From Lachnospiraceae bacterium (GTDB lineage: Bacteria > Bacillota > Clostridia > Lachnospirales > Lachnospiraceae): 46,684 nucleotides of DNA. The position numbers were made by a program, and so were the translations under genes. The notes under the pieces were generated by a model. That model had not been told where the DNA came from, did not search any database, and saw only the letters and a list, made by a program, of their open reading frames with translations. The stretch covers positions 1 to 46,684 of the forward strand of contig JAIDPF010000050.1 in assembly GCA_029062895.1 (NCBI GenBank). The letters run 5' to 3'. The stretch's first letter is position 1; every line of letters begins with the position of its first letter. Below are positions 1 through 7,544 of this stretch, piece by piece.

Positions 1-810
1 GTATTAGGACATGCATTTTATGGATATTATAGTACAATTTTTGAATCTATTTTAGTATGGGGAGACTGTAAGAGGGGAGGGATACAGCTTTCTATAGATG
101 GTATATCCATAAAGGTTGGTTCATTGGATGAATTCAATAATGTTTGTGAAGTTTTAGTGGAGAAGGTTTATTCATATTTTATTAATAATACAAAGAAGGA
201 TATTGTTTTTGATGTTGGCATGAATATAGGAGATGCAGTTTTGTTTTTTTTATCAGATCCTAAGGTGGAAAAAATATATGCTTATGAGCCATTTAAAGAT
301 ACTTTTGCATCAGCAAGGGAAAATTTGAAGGAATATTTAGATGATACCGATAGACTGGAAATTTTTCAATTTGGTATTAGCGATAAAAATGAAGTGCGAA
401 AAATAGGATTTAATGAAGGGATGACATGTGGACAAAGTACAGTGGAATCAATAAGGCAAACTGTGTATGAAGAGTATTACGCCAATGGTCTGGTTAAACC
501 GGAAAACGAACAAACGGATCAAATTGAGGTAAAAGATGCTGTAGATGTTTTTAACCCTATTTTTGAGAAATATTCCAACGATAACAATATGGTTTTGAAG
601 ATGGATTGTGAAGGAGAAGAATACGGAATTATTAGAGAACTTTATGAAAATGCTTTATTAGAAAAATTTGATTATATAATGTTGGAGTGGCATTATAAAG
701 GAAAAGAAGAAATTCTAAAATACTTAAATAAATCCGGATTTTCCTATTTGTGTGTTGATATAAGTAATGATATGGGTTCAATTTATGCATACCATATGCA
801 AAGCCGATAG
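1..810 (+). CDS. FkbM-family methyltransferase, 5'-truncated by the window edge
   Basis: The reading frame is open from base 1 to the TAG at 808-810, so 269 residues of a longer protein are visible. A TTG at 124 could be mistaken for the start, but the upstream codons encode sequence matching the protein at 7545-9350: here GISIKVGSLDEF, there EISIKVRSSDEF. The true start therefore lies outside the window. The SAM-binding motif I region reads DVGMNIGD, followed by the acidic YAYEP motif and the late MDCEGEE and LEWHYKG motifs of FkbM methyltransferases. Those enzymes O-methylate sugars or polyketides. The first 20 or so residues resemble the end of the Rossmann-like module that precedes the FkbM domain in the paralogue, so this is probably also a fusion. 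It is the first visible gene of the glycan cluster. The family is clear; the substrate is unknown. Confidence 0.85.
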   Translation, partial: VLGHAFYGYYSTIFESILVWGDCKRGGIQLSIDGISIKVGSLDEFNNVCEVLVEKVYSYFINNTKKDIVFDVGMNIGDAVLFFLSDPKVEKIYAYEPFKDTFASARENLKEYLDDTDRLEIFQFGISDKNEVRKIGFNEGMTCGQSTVESIRQTVYEEYYANGLVKPENEQTDQIEVKDAVDVFNPIFEKYSNDNNMVLKMDCEGEEYGIIRELYENALLEKFDYIMLEWHYKGKEEILKYLNKSGFSYLCVDISNDMGSIYAYHMQSR

Positions 811-824
811 AGATAGGGCATTGG

Positions 825-884
825 ACAATATGTTTTAAGGCGGTGTGTGCGCTATTGTAAGGATTGGCGGCTGAGGAATACATT
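825..884 (+). pseudogene. Relic of the 3' end of a class I methyltransferase gene
   Basis: Bases 845-879 match 10352-10386, inside the intact methyltransferase gene at 9381-10457, at 33 of 35 positions. The match becomes looser upstream to about 825. In the matching frame the relic reads KAVCALL, stop, GLAAEEY against KVACALLYGMAAEEL in the intact gene, so a TAT codon has become TAA. It sits between the truncated FkbM gene and the CapA gene. The simplest reading is that a second copy of the methyltransferase gene was deleted or recombined away, leaving only this scar. The relic also adds a false N-terminal extension (MAAEEYISNGGF) to the CapA reading frame. Confidence 0.7.
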
Positions 885-899
885 TCTAATGGAGGCTTT

Positions 900-2333
900 A
901 TGAGTTTTAAAGTTTTAGTTATAGGTGATATATGTATAAAGAAAGAATATGATCATAATTTGGTTGAGGATGAAGTGTTAAAAATGATAAAAGAACATGA
1001 TATTGTTTCATGTGATTTTGGAATTACAATATGTTCGTCAGCAAAGGAAGGGGTTATAAAAGTTGGACCATATGAAAGTCAGATAGATGGCAGCGTTATG
1101 CGGTGTAAAGAACTTGGAGTTAATTTGGTGAGATTGGCAGGCAATCATATTATGGATTATGGATTGGAAGGGGCGCAGGAATTAACTGATAAACTGGATG
1201 CCCTGGATATTGGTTGGATTGGTGTCTCATCGGATTATCAGGAGGCGTACCAGCCTGCCATCGTTTGTGTGGATAATATTAAACTGGCTTTTTTTTCAGT
1301 AGGACAGATGGAGTTTGGATGCTCTTATGAAAAAGGAGTCTCCGGGTTTGCATGGATTAATAGTCATGAATTGGAAAAGGAGATACAAAAAATTCGTGAT
1401 GAGGTGGATTATATATTTGTTTTTCCGCATGCAGGGGTTGAATCTACTCCGGTACCTATGCCGGAATGGAGAAATCGATATTATTCTTTGATTGATCTGG
1501 GAGCGGATTTTATTATGGCAACGCATCCACATATCATTCAGGGTGTTGAAAGGTATGGCCGGGGAGTAATAGCATATAGTCTGGGTAACTTTGCCTATGA
1601 TTATGAGAATCCGGATGATATAGATGATTGGAATAGATCTATAGGGATTTCATTTGAGATTTCTTCGGATGGTTATTCTTATGAGATCATTCCGTTTCAA
1701 TATGATAATGGGACGGTGAAGATAGTTAATGATAATGTGTTTAGAGAAAAATTTGAATTTGCCAATAAGCTCTTATTAAATAATGATCTCTATCATAATG
1801 AATTAGATAAGGTTTGTGAAGAATTTTGGTATAAATATTATTCCGGCTATTATGCAATAAATACTGTAAAAAGTGGTGGGATAATAAATAGTGCGTTCCT
1901 TTTTCATAATATAGGGATAGAATCGCATGATTATATATGTAGAAGAGCTTTGCGAAATAGAATGTATAGTGAAACAGACTGTAAAAATAATGTGCTGGAA
2001 GAAGTTTATCTGTTGTGGGGGGCAGGAAAGATTGGGCATGCTGCAGTTAAATACTGTAGAAGCAAAAATGTTAAGATCATTGGTATTACTGATCGTAATG
2101 AGGCTTTATCGGGAGAATTTGTGGAAGAGTACAAAATTATCAATGTAGAAGATGCGATTCATAAATTGGAAGAATATCCCGAGGCAGTTGTTATGGCATG
2201 TGCTGGTATATATCTTATGAGCGAGATTAAATGTGTGCTTTTTGATAAAGTGGGAAGCAGGCGGTGTATTTCTTACGAAGATTTTAGAACAATAATTTTC
2301 ATTGAAGAGTTGTTAGAGGAGTTAAAGAAATAA
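900..2333 (+). CDS. CapA-family metallophosphatase fused to a Rossmann-like module
   Basis: The frame opens at a TTG at 864, but those first 12 codons are the methyltransferase relic. The ATG at 900 with GGAGG just upstream (891-895) is the better start and gives 477 residues. Residues 1-300 form a CapA/PGA_cap-type calcineurin-like phosphoesterase. Visible metal-site motifs are GDICI near the N terminus, AGNH near residue 82, PHAG near 177 and THPH near 209, followed by YSLGNFAYD. Family members act in poly-gamma-glutamate capsule and other surface polymer assembly. No signal peptide or membrane anchor is seen, so a cytoplasmic location is likely here. Residues from about 368 (LLWGAGKIG, then ITDRNEAL) form the Rossmann-like module shared across the cluster. 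The stop overlaps the next start as TAATG. The phosphatase fold is secure; its role is inferred from context. Confidence 0.85.
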   Translation: MSFKVLVIGDICIKKEYDHNLVEDEVLKMIKEHDIVSCDFGITICSSAKEGVIKVGPYESQIDGSVMRCKELGVNLVRLAGNHIMDYGLEGAQELTDKLDALDIGWIGVSSDYQEAYQPAIVCVDNIKLAFFSVGQMEFGCSYEKGVSGFAWINSHELEKEIQKIRDEVDYIFVFPHAGVESTPVPMPEWRNRYYSLIDLGADFIMATHPHIIQGVERYGRGVIAYSLGNFAYDYENPDDIDDWNRSIGISFEISSDGYSYEIIPFQYDNGTVKIVNDNVFREKFEFANKLLLNNDLYHNELDKVCEEFWYKYYSGYYAINTVKSGGIINSAFLFHNIGIESHDYICRRALRNRMYSETDCKNNVLEEVYLLWGAGKIGHAAVKYCRSKNVKIIGITDRNEALSGEFVEEYKIINVEDAIHKLEEYPEAVVMACAGIYLMSEIKCVLFDKVGSRRCISYEDFRTIIFIEELLEELKK

Positions 2334-3502
2334 TGAATTACTATATAGTTGCAGATATGATGATAAAGGCAATTATGAGCAGTTTAAAGTTAGATAAGTT
2401 GTGTTTATTTGGGATGGGAGACGCGTGTAATTCATTTTTAGACAATTCGATACTGCGTAACGATGTCGAGAAAATTTTTGATAACGACTCAAGCAAATGG
2501 GGAGGAATTAAAAATGTATTGTCACCGGAATATATAAATCGGGATTTAAATGCATTGTATATTATTATGTCTATGTATGATGAAGAGATAGGAAAACAAT
2601 TGCAGGCGCTTGGCGTGACGAATTATATTTCTTATTATCAGGTACTGGATTTTATCAAAGTAAAACTTGGACTGGCACATATTTCCATTAAGGCATGTAT
2701 GATAGAGGCGACAAATTATTGTAATGCGGCATGTTCGTTTTGTGCTAATCCTACAATGAAGCGGAAGAAGATGCATATGACTTCCGATATTTTTGAAAAA
2801 ATAATTGAAAGATTACATATTGAAAACCAGACGCCGGAATGGTTTTGGTTACATTGTTTGGGGGAACCGCTTTTAGATCCTGATATTTTCCAAAAAGTGC
2901 ATAGGTTAAAAGTAGAGTTTCCCAATAGTAAAGTTGGCTTTACCAGTAATTTTTCTATTGCGAATGCAGATACGATCGATTCAATTTTTACATCTGGACA
3001 GGATTATATATACATTAGTTTAAATGCAATAAATGAGACTGATTATGAACAGATCATGCATTTGAAATATCAGAAAACCTTGAGTAATATTAATGATCTT
3101 TTAAGGGAAAAAGAAAAGAGACAATCAGAAATTCAAATAGTTTTGTCAATAGTCGAGACACCTGGTAATGAGCAGCAGGTTAATTTGTTCAAAGAAAACT
3201 GGGGTACAAAGGCTGAGGTCAGAGTCATCAAACAAGGAAAGTGGATTGATAGCAGATTAAAAAGTGAAAGCAGAAGAAAAAGGCATCTGGTATGTAACCA
3301 GTTGTTAGAAGAGATATGTATTTTGAGCAATGGAGATTATGCACTGTGTTGTTTTGACGGGGAGGGAACAATTCCTTTGGGAAATGTAATGGAACGTTCG
3401 CTTGCTGAAATGTTTGTTTGTGAAGAAAAGCAAATGATAATTGATCAATTTTTGTTTTCAGATAAGGAAGTTTCAGTATGCGCAGAGTGCAGCTTTTATT
3501 AA
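2333..3502 (+). CDS. Radical SAM/SPASM protein with N-terminal Rossmann-like module
   Basis: The protein has 389 residues and is translationally coupled to the CapA gene by a TAATG overlap. Residues about 20-110 are the cluster's Rossmann-like module (CLFGMGDACNSF, then FDNDSSKWGG). The radical SAM core follows, with the 4Fe-4S motif C130-x3-C134-x2-C137 (YCNAACSFC) in the usual CxxxCxxC spacing. The C terminus has a SPASM-like set of cysteines (LVCNQLLEEICILSNGDYAL, CCFDGEG, VCAEC), which would bind a further iron-sulfur cluster. Radical SAM/SPASM proteins in surface-glycan loci are often annotated as sugar-modifying oxidoreductases or epimerases. The reaction here cannot be read from the sequence. 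The fusion of the module to this fold is unusual. Confidence 0.85.
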   Translation: MNYYIVADMMIKAIMSSLKLDKLCLFGMGDACNSFLDNSILRNDVEKIFDNDSSKWGGIKNVLSPEYINRDLNALYIIMSMYDEEIGKQLQALGVTNYISYYQVLDFIKVKLGLAHISIKACMIEATNYCNAACSFCANPTMKRKKMHMTSDIFEKIIERLHIENQTPEWFWLHCLGEPLLDPDIFQKVHRLKVEFPNSKVGFTSNFSIANADTIDSIFTSGQDYIYISLNAINETDYEQIMHLKYQKTLSNINDLLREKEKRQSEIQIVLSIVETPGNEQQVNLFKENWGTKAEVRVIKQGKWIDSRLKSESRRKRHLVCNQLLEEICILSNGDYALCCFDGEGTIPLGNVMERSLAEMFVCEEKQMIIDQFLFSDKEVSVCAECSFY

Positions 3503-3975
3503 TGAAGGCAAGCAGGGGGATGAAAAGCAAAATGCAGATAGAAAAAGAAATTACAGAGGAACACTATAAGGGGGTGGACGTTTCGTGGAACTTGGAACGA
3601 AATAGACTCACTCTCAATGCTGAATTGCTTAATAGATGGCTGTATTTAAAAATAAAAGGGAAATCATTGGGCAGATATCTCTTGGAAAGAAATATTTGCA
3701 GAGTGGCGATTTATGGTATGGCGGATTTGGGAATACGTTTGTATGAGGAACTGACGAATGATGGGGTATTAGTAAAATATGGAATAGATCGGATGCCGAA
3801 TAAAGTTGATTTGCGAAATAAGTTGTTGATTGTAGATGCCAGCGAAGAATTTGATCCGGATATTGATATGGTGATTGTAACACCGGTATTATATTTTGAT
3901 GAGATAGGAAAGTTGATAAACAGTAAAATAAGTTGCCCGATTATGTCAATCAAGGATTTGATTTGGGAGGTGTGA
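3502..3975 (+). CDS. Free-standing Rossmann-like module protein
   Basis: About 157 residues, with no enzyme domain beyond the module. The frame opens at ATG 3478 inside the radical SAM gene. I prefer ATG 3502 because it overlaps the preceding stop as TAATG, exactly as at the junction before it; ATG 3532 is also possible. After a helical lead-in (LNRWLYLKIKGKSLGRYLLE) comes the module: VAIYGMADLGIRLYEEL, then YGIDRMPN, then DIDMVIVTPVLYFDEI. The protein at 12958-13434 and the C-terminal third of the GT2 at 14406-15581 share both the lead-in helix and the module, so the three form a subfamily. Function is unknown; a nucleotide or nucleotide-sugar binding or docking role is a guess from the fold. 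Confidence 0.7.
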   Translation: MKASRGMKSKMQIEKEITEEHYKGVDVSWNLERNRLTLNAELLNRWLYLKIKGKSLGRYLLERNICRVAIYGMADLGIRLYEELTNDGVLVKYGIDRMPNKVDLRNKLLIVDASEEFDPDIDMVIVTPVLYFDEIGKLINSKISCPIMSIKDLIWEV

Positions 3976-3985
3976 TAGAGAAGAA

Positions 3986-5941
3986 ATGTGTGGAATTGCA
4001 GGATGTATAGCTTTAGGAGATAGTTTGATTGAATGGAAAAAGGACAGAGAATATTTGAAGCATATGCTTGATATACAAAAGCACCGTGGACCAGATGACA
4101 GGGGAATGCGAGGTTTTCGATATCATTGTGACAGAAGTGTTGATTTAATTAAAAAAAATGAAATAGAGGATGTTTTCCATGGTGTGATAGGATTTAACAG
4201 ATTAAGTATACAGGATTTATCAGTCAATGGGCATCAACCTATGTGTAGTGAAAAAGAAGATATTATCTTGGCATTTAATGGAGAAATATATAATGCAGAT
4301 ATTTATCGAAGGGAATTAATAAAAGCTGGTTATAAATTTCATAGTACTACAGATACAGAAGTGATATTAAACCTCTATATAGATAGAGGAATTGAAGAAA
4401 CGCTGAGAGCTTTGAACGGAATGTTTGCAATTATGATTGTGGATATGAGGAAGGGCAGAGTCTATATTGCAAGAGACCGTTTCGGCATTAAACCGATGTA
4501 TTATTTGCTACATGAAAAAAGAGCATATTTTAGTTCGGAAATCAAAAGCTTTCTGACAATTCCGGATTATCAACCACATATTGATAATGACGCGCTAAAT
4601 GAATGTTTAATATATATTTCATCTCCGGAGAAAACATTAATTAAAGAAATACAACAGATTAAACCCGGAGAGCTTATGTGCATTGATGGGGAAAATATAA
4701 GAAAGGAAAAATTTTTTGATATTGATCAATATCAACATGTTTCTGAAAATGCTTCTTTAAAAGAAAAAATGGAAGAATTAGATGAAATACTGCGTGATGC
4801 TGTCGGACGGCAAATGGTGAGTGATGTGGCTGTCGGTTGCCAATTATCAGGAGGCGTGGATTCTTCTTTGATCAGCTTTTATGCTTCTCATAATTCGGAA
4901 AATAAGATGAACGATAGCGTTTCTATTATATTTAAGGATGCCTTTTTGAACGAAGAGAACTATATTGACGAGGCAGCGGAAAATATAAATGTTCATTCTC
5001 ATAAATATACTTTTGATGGCAGAGTACTGATCGAAAATATGAAACAGGCAGTATGGCATCTGGAATCAATACCAACGGTGCCGAATGCGAATGCATTGAT
5101 GCTATTAACAAGAAAATCAAAAGAAAACGTTACAGTTTTACTTAGTGGGGAGGGCGCTGATGAAGTATTTGGCGGATATACTGACTTCGAGAGAGTAAAA
5201 ATTATGGAGTTCAATGCCAAATATAACATGGGAAAGCAGTTTCAATTTATTGACAGAGAATGGAATCTGATCAGGAAGCCGAAGGATGTCTTGGACTTTG
5301 CCATTTTGTGTCAAATATATGTTTCTCCTGAAAGATGCGCCAAATTGTTGAATAGGAAGACGGATTATTCTCCGTTGATGAGGAGACGGGAGGAAATTTC
5401 TAAATATAGCGGAAGCAATATAGATAAGCTTACTAAATATGAGATGAATAATTATTTGGTGGATTTGCTTGTCAGGCAGGACAAGATGTCGATGGCCAAC
5501 TCCATTGAAAACCGAGTCCCTTTTTTAGATAATGAAGTGGTTGATTTTGCGTTTTCACTGCCGGAAAATTTTAAAGTAGGTTTAAATCAGTATAATTATG
5601 AAACAAAAAGTGCGCGGGGATTTGAATTAATTACCGGAAAATACATATTAAAAGAATTATGTGCAAAAAAATTTAACAGAAAATTTGCATATAGAGGGAA
5701 AGGTGGTTTTGGTTTACCACTTCGTTACTTTATGGGAATGCCGGAATTTAAAAACATTTATGATGAGACCATAAAATCCATGAAAAAACGAGGGCAAGTA
5801 AATACGGAATATATTTTATGGCTATATGACAGGCTGCCAGTGTTGGATTGGAGTGAAATAGAACTTTTATGGAGAGCGCTTAACATTGAAATTTTTATGG
5901 AAGAATTTATAGATAAAAGAGGTGTTAGTTTATGTTGTTAA
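3986..5941 (+). CDS. asnB: Asparagine synthetase, glutamine-hydrolysing (AsnB family)
   Basis: The 651-residue product starts MCGIAGC, so Cys2 is in place as the N-terminal nucleophile of a class II glutamine amidotransferase domain (about 1-230, with RLSIQDLS, FNGEIYN and the RDRFGIKP segment). The synthetase domain carries the PP-loop SGGVDSS at residues 288-294, the GEGADEVFGGY segment, and the late RQDKMSMANSIENRVPFLD motif. The enzyme transfers ammonia from glutamine to a carboxylate through an acyl-adenylate. Free aspartate is the classical substrate. In surface-glycan clusters such enzymes are thought to amidate uronic acids or amino-acid substituents, which fits this setting better. 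It overlaps the following glutaminase-less relative by 10 bases. Family certain, substrate open. Confidence 0.92.
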   Translation: MCGIAGCIALGDSLIEWKKDREYLKHMLDIQKHRGPDDRGMRGFRYHCDRSVDLIKKNEIEDVFHGVIGFNRLSIQDLSVNGHQPMCSEKEDIILAFNGEIYNADIYRRELIKAGYKFHSTTDTEVILNLYIDRGIEETLRALNGMFAIMIVDMRKGRVYIARDRFGIKPMYYLLHEKRAYFSSEIKSFLTIPDYQPHIDNDALNECLIYISSPEKTLIKEIQQIKPGELMCIDGENIRKEKFFDIDQYQHVSENASLKEKMEELDEILRDAVGRQMVSDVAVGCQLSGGVDSSLISFYASHNSENKMNDSVSIIFKDAFLNEENYIDEAAENINVHSHKYTFDGRVLIENMKQAVWHLESIPTVPNANALMLLTRKSKENVTVLLSGEGADEVFGGYTDFERVKIMEFNAKYNMGKQFQFIDREWNLIRKPKDVLDFAILCQIYVSPERCAKLLNRKTDYSPLMRRREEISKYSGSNIDKLTKYEMNNYLVDLLVRQDKMSMANSIENRVPFLDNEVVDFAFSLPENFKVGLNQYNYETKSARGFELITGKYILKELCAKKFNRKFAYRGKGGFGLPLRYFMGMPEFKNIYDETIKSMKKRGQVNTEYILWLYDRLPVLDWSEIELLWRALNIEIFMEEFIDKRGVSLCC

Positions 5942-7233
5942 CAAATGCGCAGACAGATTGTCTTGCATCCCGTAATATTTTTTATAATAAAAGAACAAAC
6001 AAAATTGCAGATAACATTAATGAGGTATTAGATCCTGATCACATTGAATTTCATGCTGAAGGGTTAAGAAATTATTTGGATTATGGATATTCTGTTTTTG
6101 GACAGACTTTTGTAGAAGATGTTCATATTTTACCTGCTAACCATAGAATATGGACAGATGAGGAAGGGAAAATACAGATTGAAGAATTGAAAGATCCCTT
6201 TGAGGATAAATTAGATATTCCGTCTAAACCGCAGGAGACGTTGGAGTGTATCCGGGCGGCGGTATCTGAATGGGAACAGAAAGCAGAAGGTACGATTATT
6301 ATTCCTACAAGTTCAGGATTTGATTCGAGACTTTTGAACTGTATGATCTCCGCAAAGGATAGGATACATGCATATACTTATGGTATTTCTGATGTTCAAT
6401 CGCAGTCACAGGAGGTAGTCTATGCAAAGAAATTATGTGAAATTCTGCAGATTGACTGGCATCAGATAGAACTTGGGAAAATTCATAATTATTTTGAAGA
6501 ATGGTATAAATTATATGGATTTTCCACTCATGCTCATGGAATGTACCAGATGGAGTTTTATGATATCATAGGGAAAATAGAAAACAATTGCGGGAATGTA
6601 CTGAGCGGTATTTACGGTGATTTGTGGGCTGGAAATTGGAAGTTCGATAATTTAAAGAACAGTCGTGATTTAGAAAATCTTGCTATAACGCATGGATTGC
6701 ATGCGGATTCTGCGTTTTGTAAATTGTCAGAAAAACATGAAATTCGAGATGCGTTTTATGAAAAACACAGAGAAAAATTAAAGGATGAAAAGTGGAGGAT
6801 TATTTTTGCGGCCAGAATGAAAATGGTGCTGTTATCCTATTTACTTCAAGTACCGCAATATTATGGTTTTTCAACATGGTCGCCCTTTATTAATGTAGAA
6901 GTAATTTCTCAGATGATTAATTTGGATCGAAAAGAAAAAGAGAGGAGAAAATGGCAAGTTGATTATTTTAAAAGTAATGGAGTATTAATTGGAGAGATGG
7001 GGCTGGTATGTGATGCAAACAATACATTAAATGTGACGGCTTGTCACACAATTATACCTGAACCGTTAAATGTAAAACTTCTGGGAACATTGATGGAGGA
7101 GCATTATGTAGAGAGTATCAATAAAAAACTACCAGCGATCAATCATATTGCAGATAGTGCCTATTGTGGTTATCTCACTCTGTTTCCATTGCAAAAAATC
7201 TTGGAGATAAAGGAATATGGCCGAGAAAAATAA
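5932..7233 (+). CDS. Asparagine-synthetase-like PP-loop protein lacking the glutaminase half
   Basis: The 433-residue protein begins inside the end of asnB. Its PP-loop reads SSGFDS (residues 127-132) where asnB has SGGVDS, and GIYGDLWAGN takes the place of GEGADEVFGG, so an AMP-forming synthetase core is likely. Its N-terminal 100 residues (RNIFYNKRTNK, then YLDYGYSVFG, then VHILPANHRI) resemble only the last part of the AsnB glutaminase domain. The Cys2 nucleophile and roughly the first 130 residues of that domain are missing. It would need ammonia from another protein, plausibly the adjacent AsnB, or could use a different nucleophile, as related beta-lactam synthetase-like enzymes do. The overlap with asnB suggests the two act together. 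Substrate unknown. Confidence 0.8.
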   Translation: MLLTNAQTDCLASRNIFYNKRTNKIADNINEVLDPDHIEFHAEGLRNYLDYGYSVFGQTFVEDVHILPANHRIWTDEEGKIQIEELKDPFEDKLDIPSKPQETLECIRAAVSEWEQKAEGTIIIPTSSGFDSRLLNCMISAKDRIHAYTYGISDVQSQSQEVVYAKKLCEILQIDWHQIELGKIHNYFEEWYKLYGFSTHAHGMYQMEFYDIIGKIENNCGNVLSGIYGDLWAGNWKFDNLKNSRDLENLAITHGLHADSAFCKLSEKHEIRDAFYEKHREKLKDEKWRIIFAARMKMVLLSYLLQVPQYYGFSTWSPFINVEVISQMINLDRKEKERRKWQVDYFKSNGVLIGEMGLVCDANNTLNVTACHTIIPEPLNVKLLGTLMEEHYVESINKKLPAINHIADSAYCGYLTLFPLQKILEIKEYGREK

Positions 7234-7274
7234 AATCACATACAGGATGATGTAGGAAGTTTGAGTAAAGTTAT

Positions 7275-7302
7275 TTGTTAAACCTGTCGATAAAAATACT
7301 AT
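7275..7302 (+). promoter_or_regulatory. Possible promoter in the 311-base gap after the AsnB-like gene
   Basis: TTGTTA (7275-7280) and TACTAT (7297-7302) are 16 bases apart. The match is only moderate, but this is the largest gap inside the otherwise tightly packed cluster. A secondary promoter here would serve the small reading frame at 7382 and the glycosyltransferase gene at 7545. The rest of the gap holds a long hairpin (7371-7421) and no other recognisable gene. Confidence 0.3.
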
Positions 7303-7370
7303 ATAGAAAAAGAATATTGTGTAATGCGGGATAGCAAGGAAGGTTGGGTAAATATCATGGAGGATAACTG

Positions 7371-7430
7371 CAAGGATAAAAATGATGATTATATGGATTA
7401 TTGCATCAGTTTTTATCCTTGTTTTTATTG
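7371..7430 (+). terminator. Long A/T-rich hairpin with a T-rich tail
   Basis: Bases 7371-7387 and 7404-7421 are inverted repeats forming a 17-bp stem with a single bulged base and a 16-base loop. TTTTTATTG follows directly. The stem has few G/C pairs for a standard intrinsic terminator, so it may instead attenuate or process the long transcript. It overlaps the candidate small membrane protein at 7382-7480, and only one of the two readings may be real. Confidence 0.4.
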
Positions 7431-7480
7431 CAAAATATAATAAGGTTGATTTATATTTACATAAGGGAAATCAATCTTAA
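7382..7480 (+). CDS. Candidate 32-residue single-span membrane peptide
   Basis: ATG 7382 is preceded by AAGGA (7372-7376) at a workable spacing. The peptide reads MMIIWIIASVFILVFIAKYN and then a polar tail KVDLYLHKGNQS: one hydrophobic helix of about 17 residues followed by a short basic, polar stretch. It lies in the only sizeable gap of the glycan cluster, just before the trimodular glycosyltransferase. Against it, the same bases form a long hairpin, and a short hydrophobic frame can arise by chance in AT-rich DNA. It could also be the decayed N terminus of a larger membrane protein. I recognise no family. Confidence 0.3.
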   Translation: MMIIWIIASVFILVFIAKYNKVDLYLHKGNQS

Positions 7481-7544
7481 AGAACTCAATTTTATATGTT
7501 ATCATATGGAATGGAACAGATACATTTGAGAGGATTGGGTATGT

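Noticed and set aside
864-899. N-terminal extension of the CapA protein from TTG 864
   Set aside because: These codons match the end of the methyltransferase gene, and a GGAGG lies in front of ATG 900. They are a gene relic, not part of CapA.
7357-7440. 27-codon Cys-containing reading frame in the gap after the AsnB-like gene
   Set aside because: The ribosome-binding-like AAGGAAGG is 13 bases away, the frame overlaps the hairpin, and the composition does not resemble a known peptide. The frame at 7382 is better supported.
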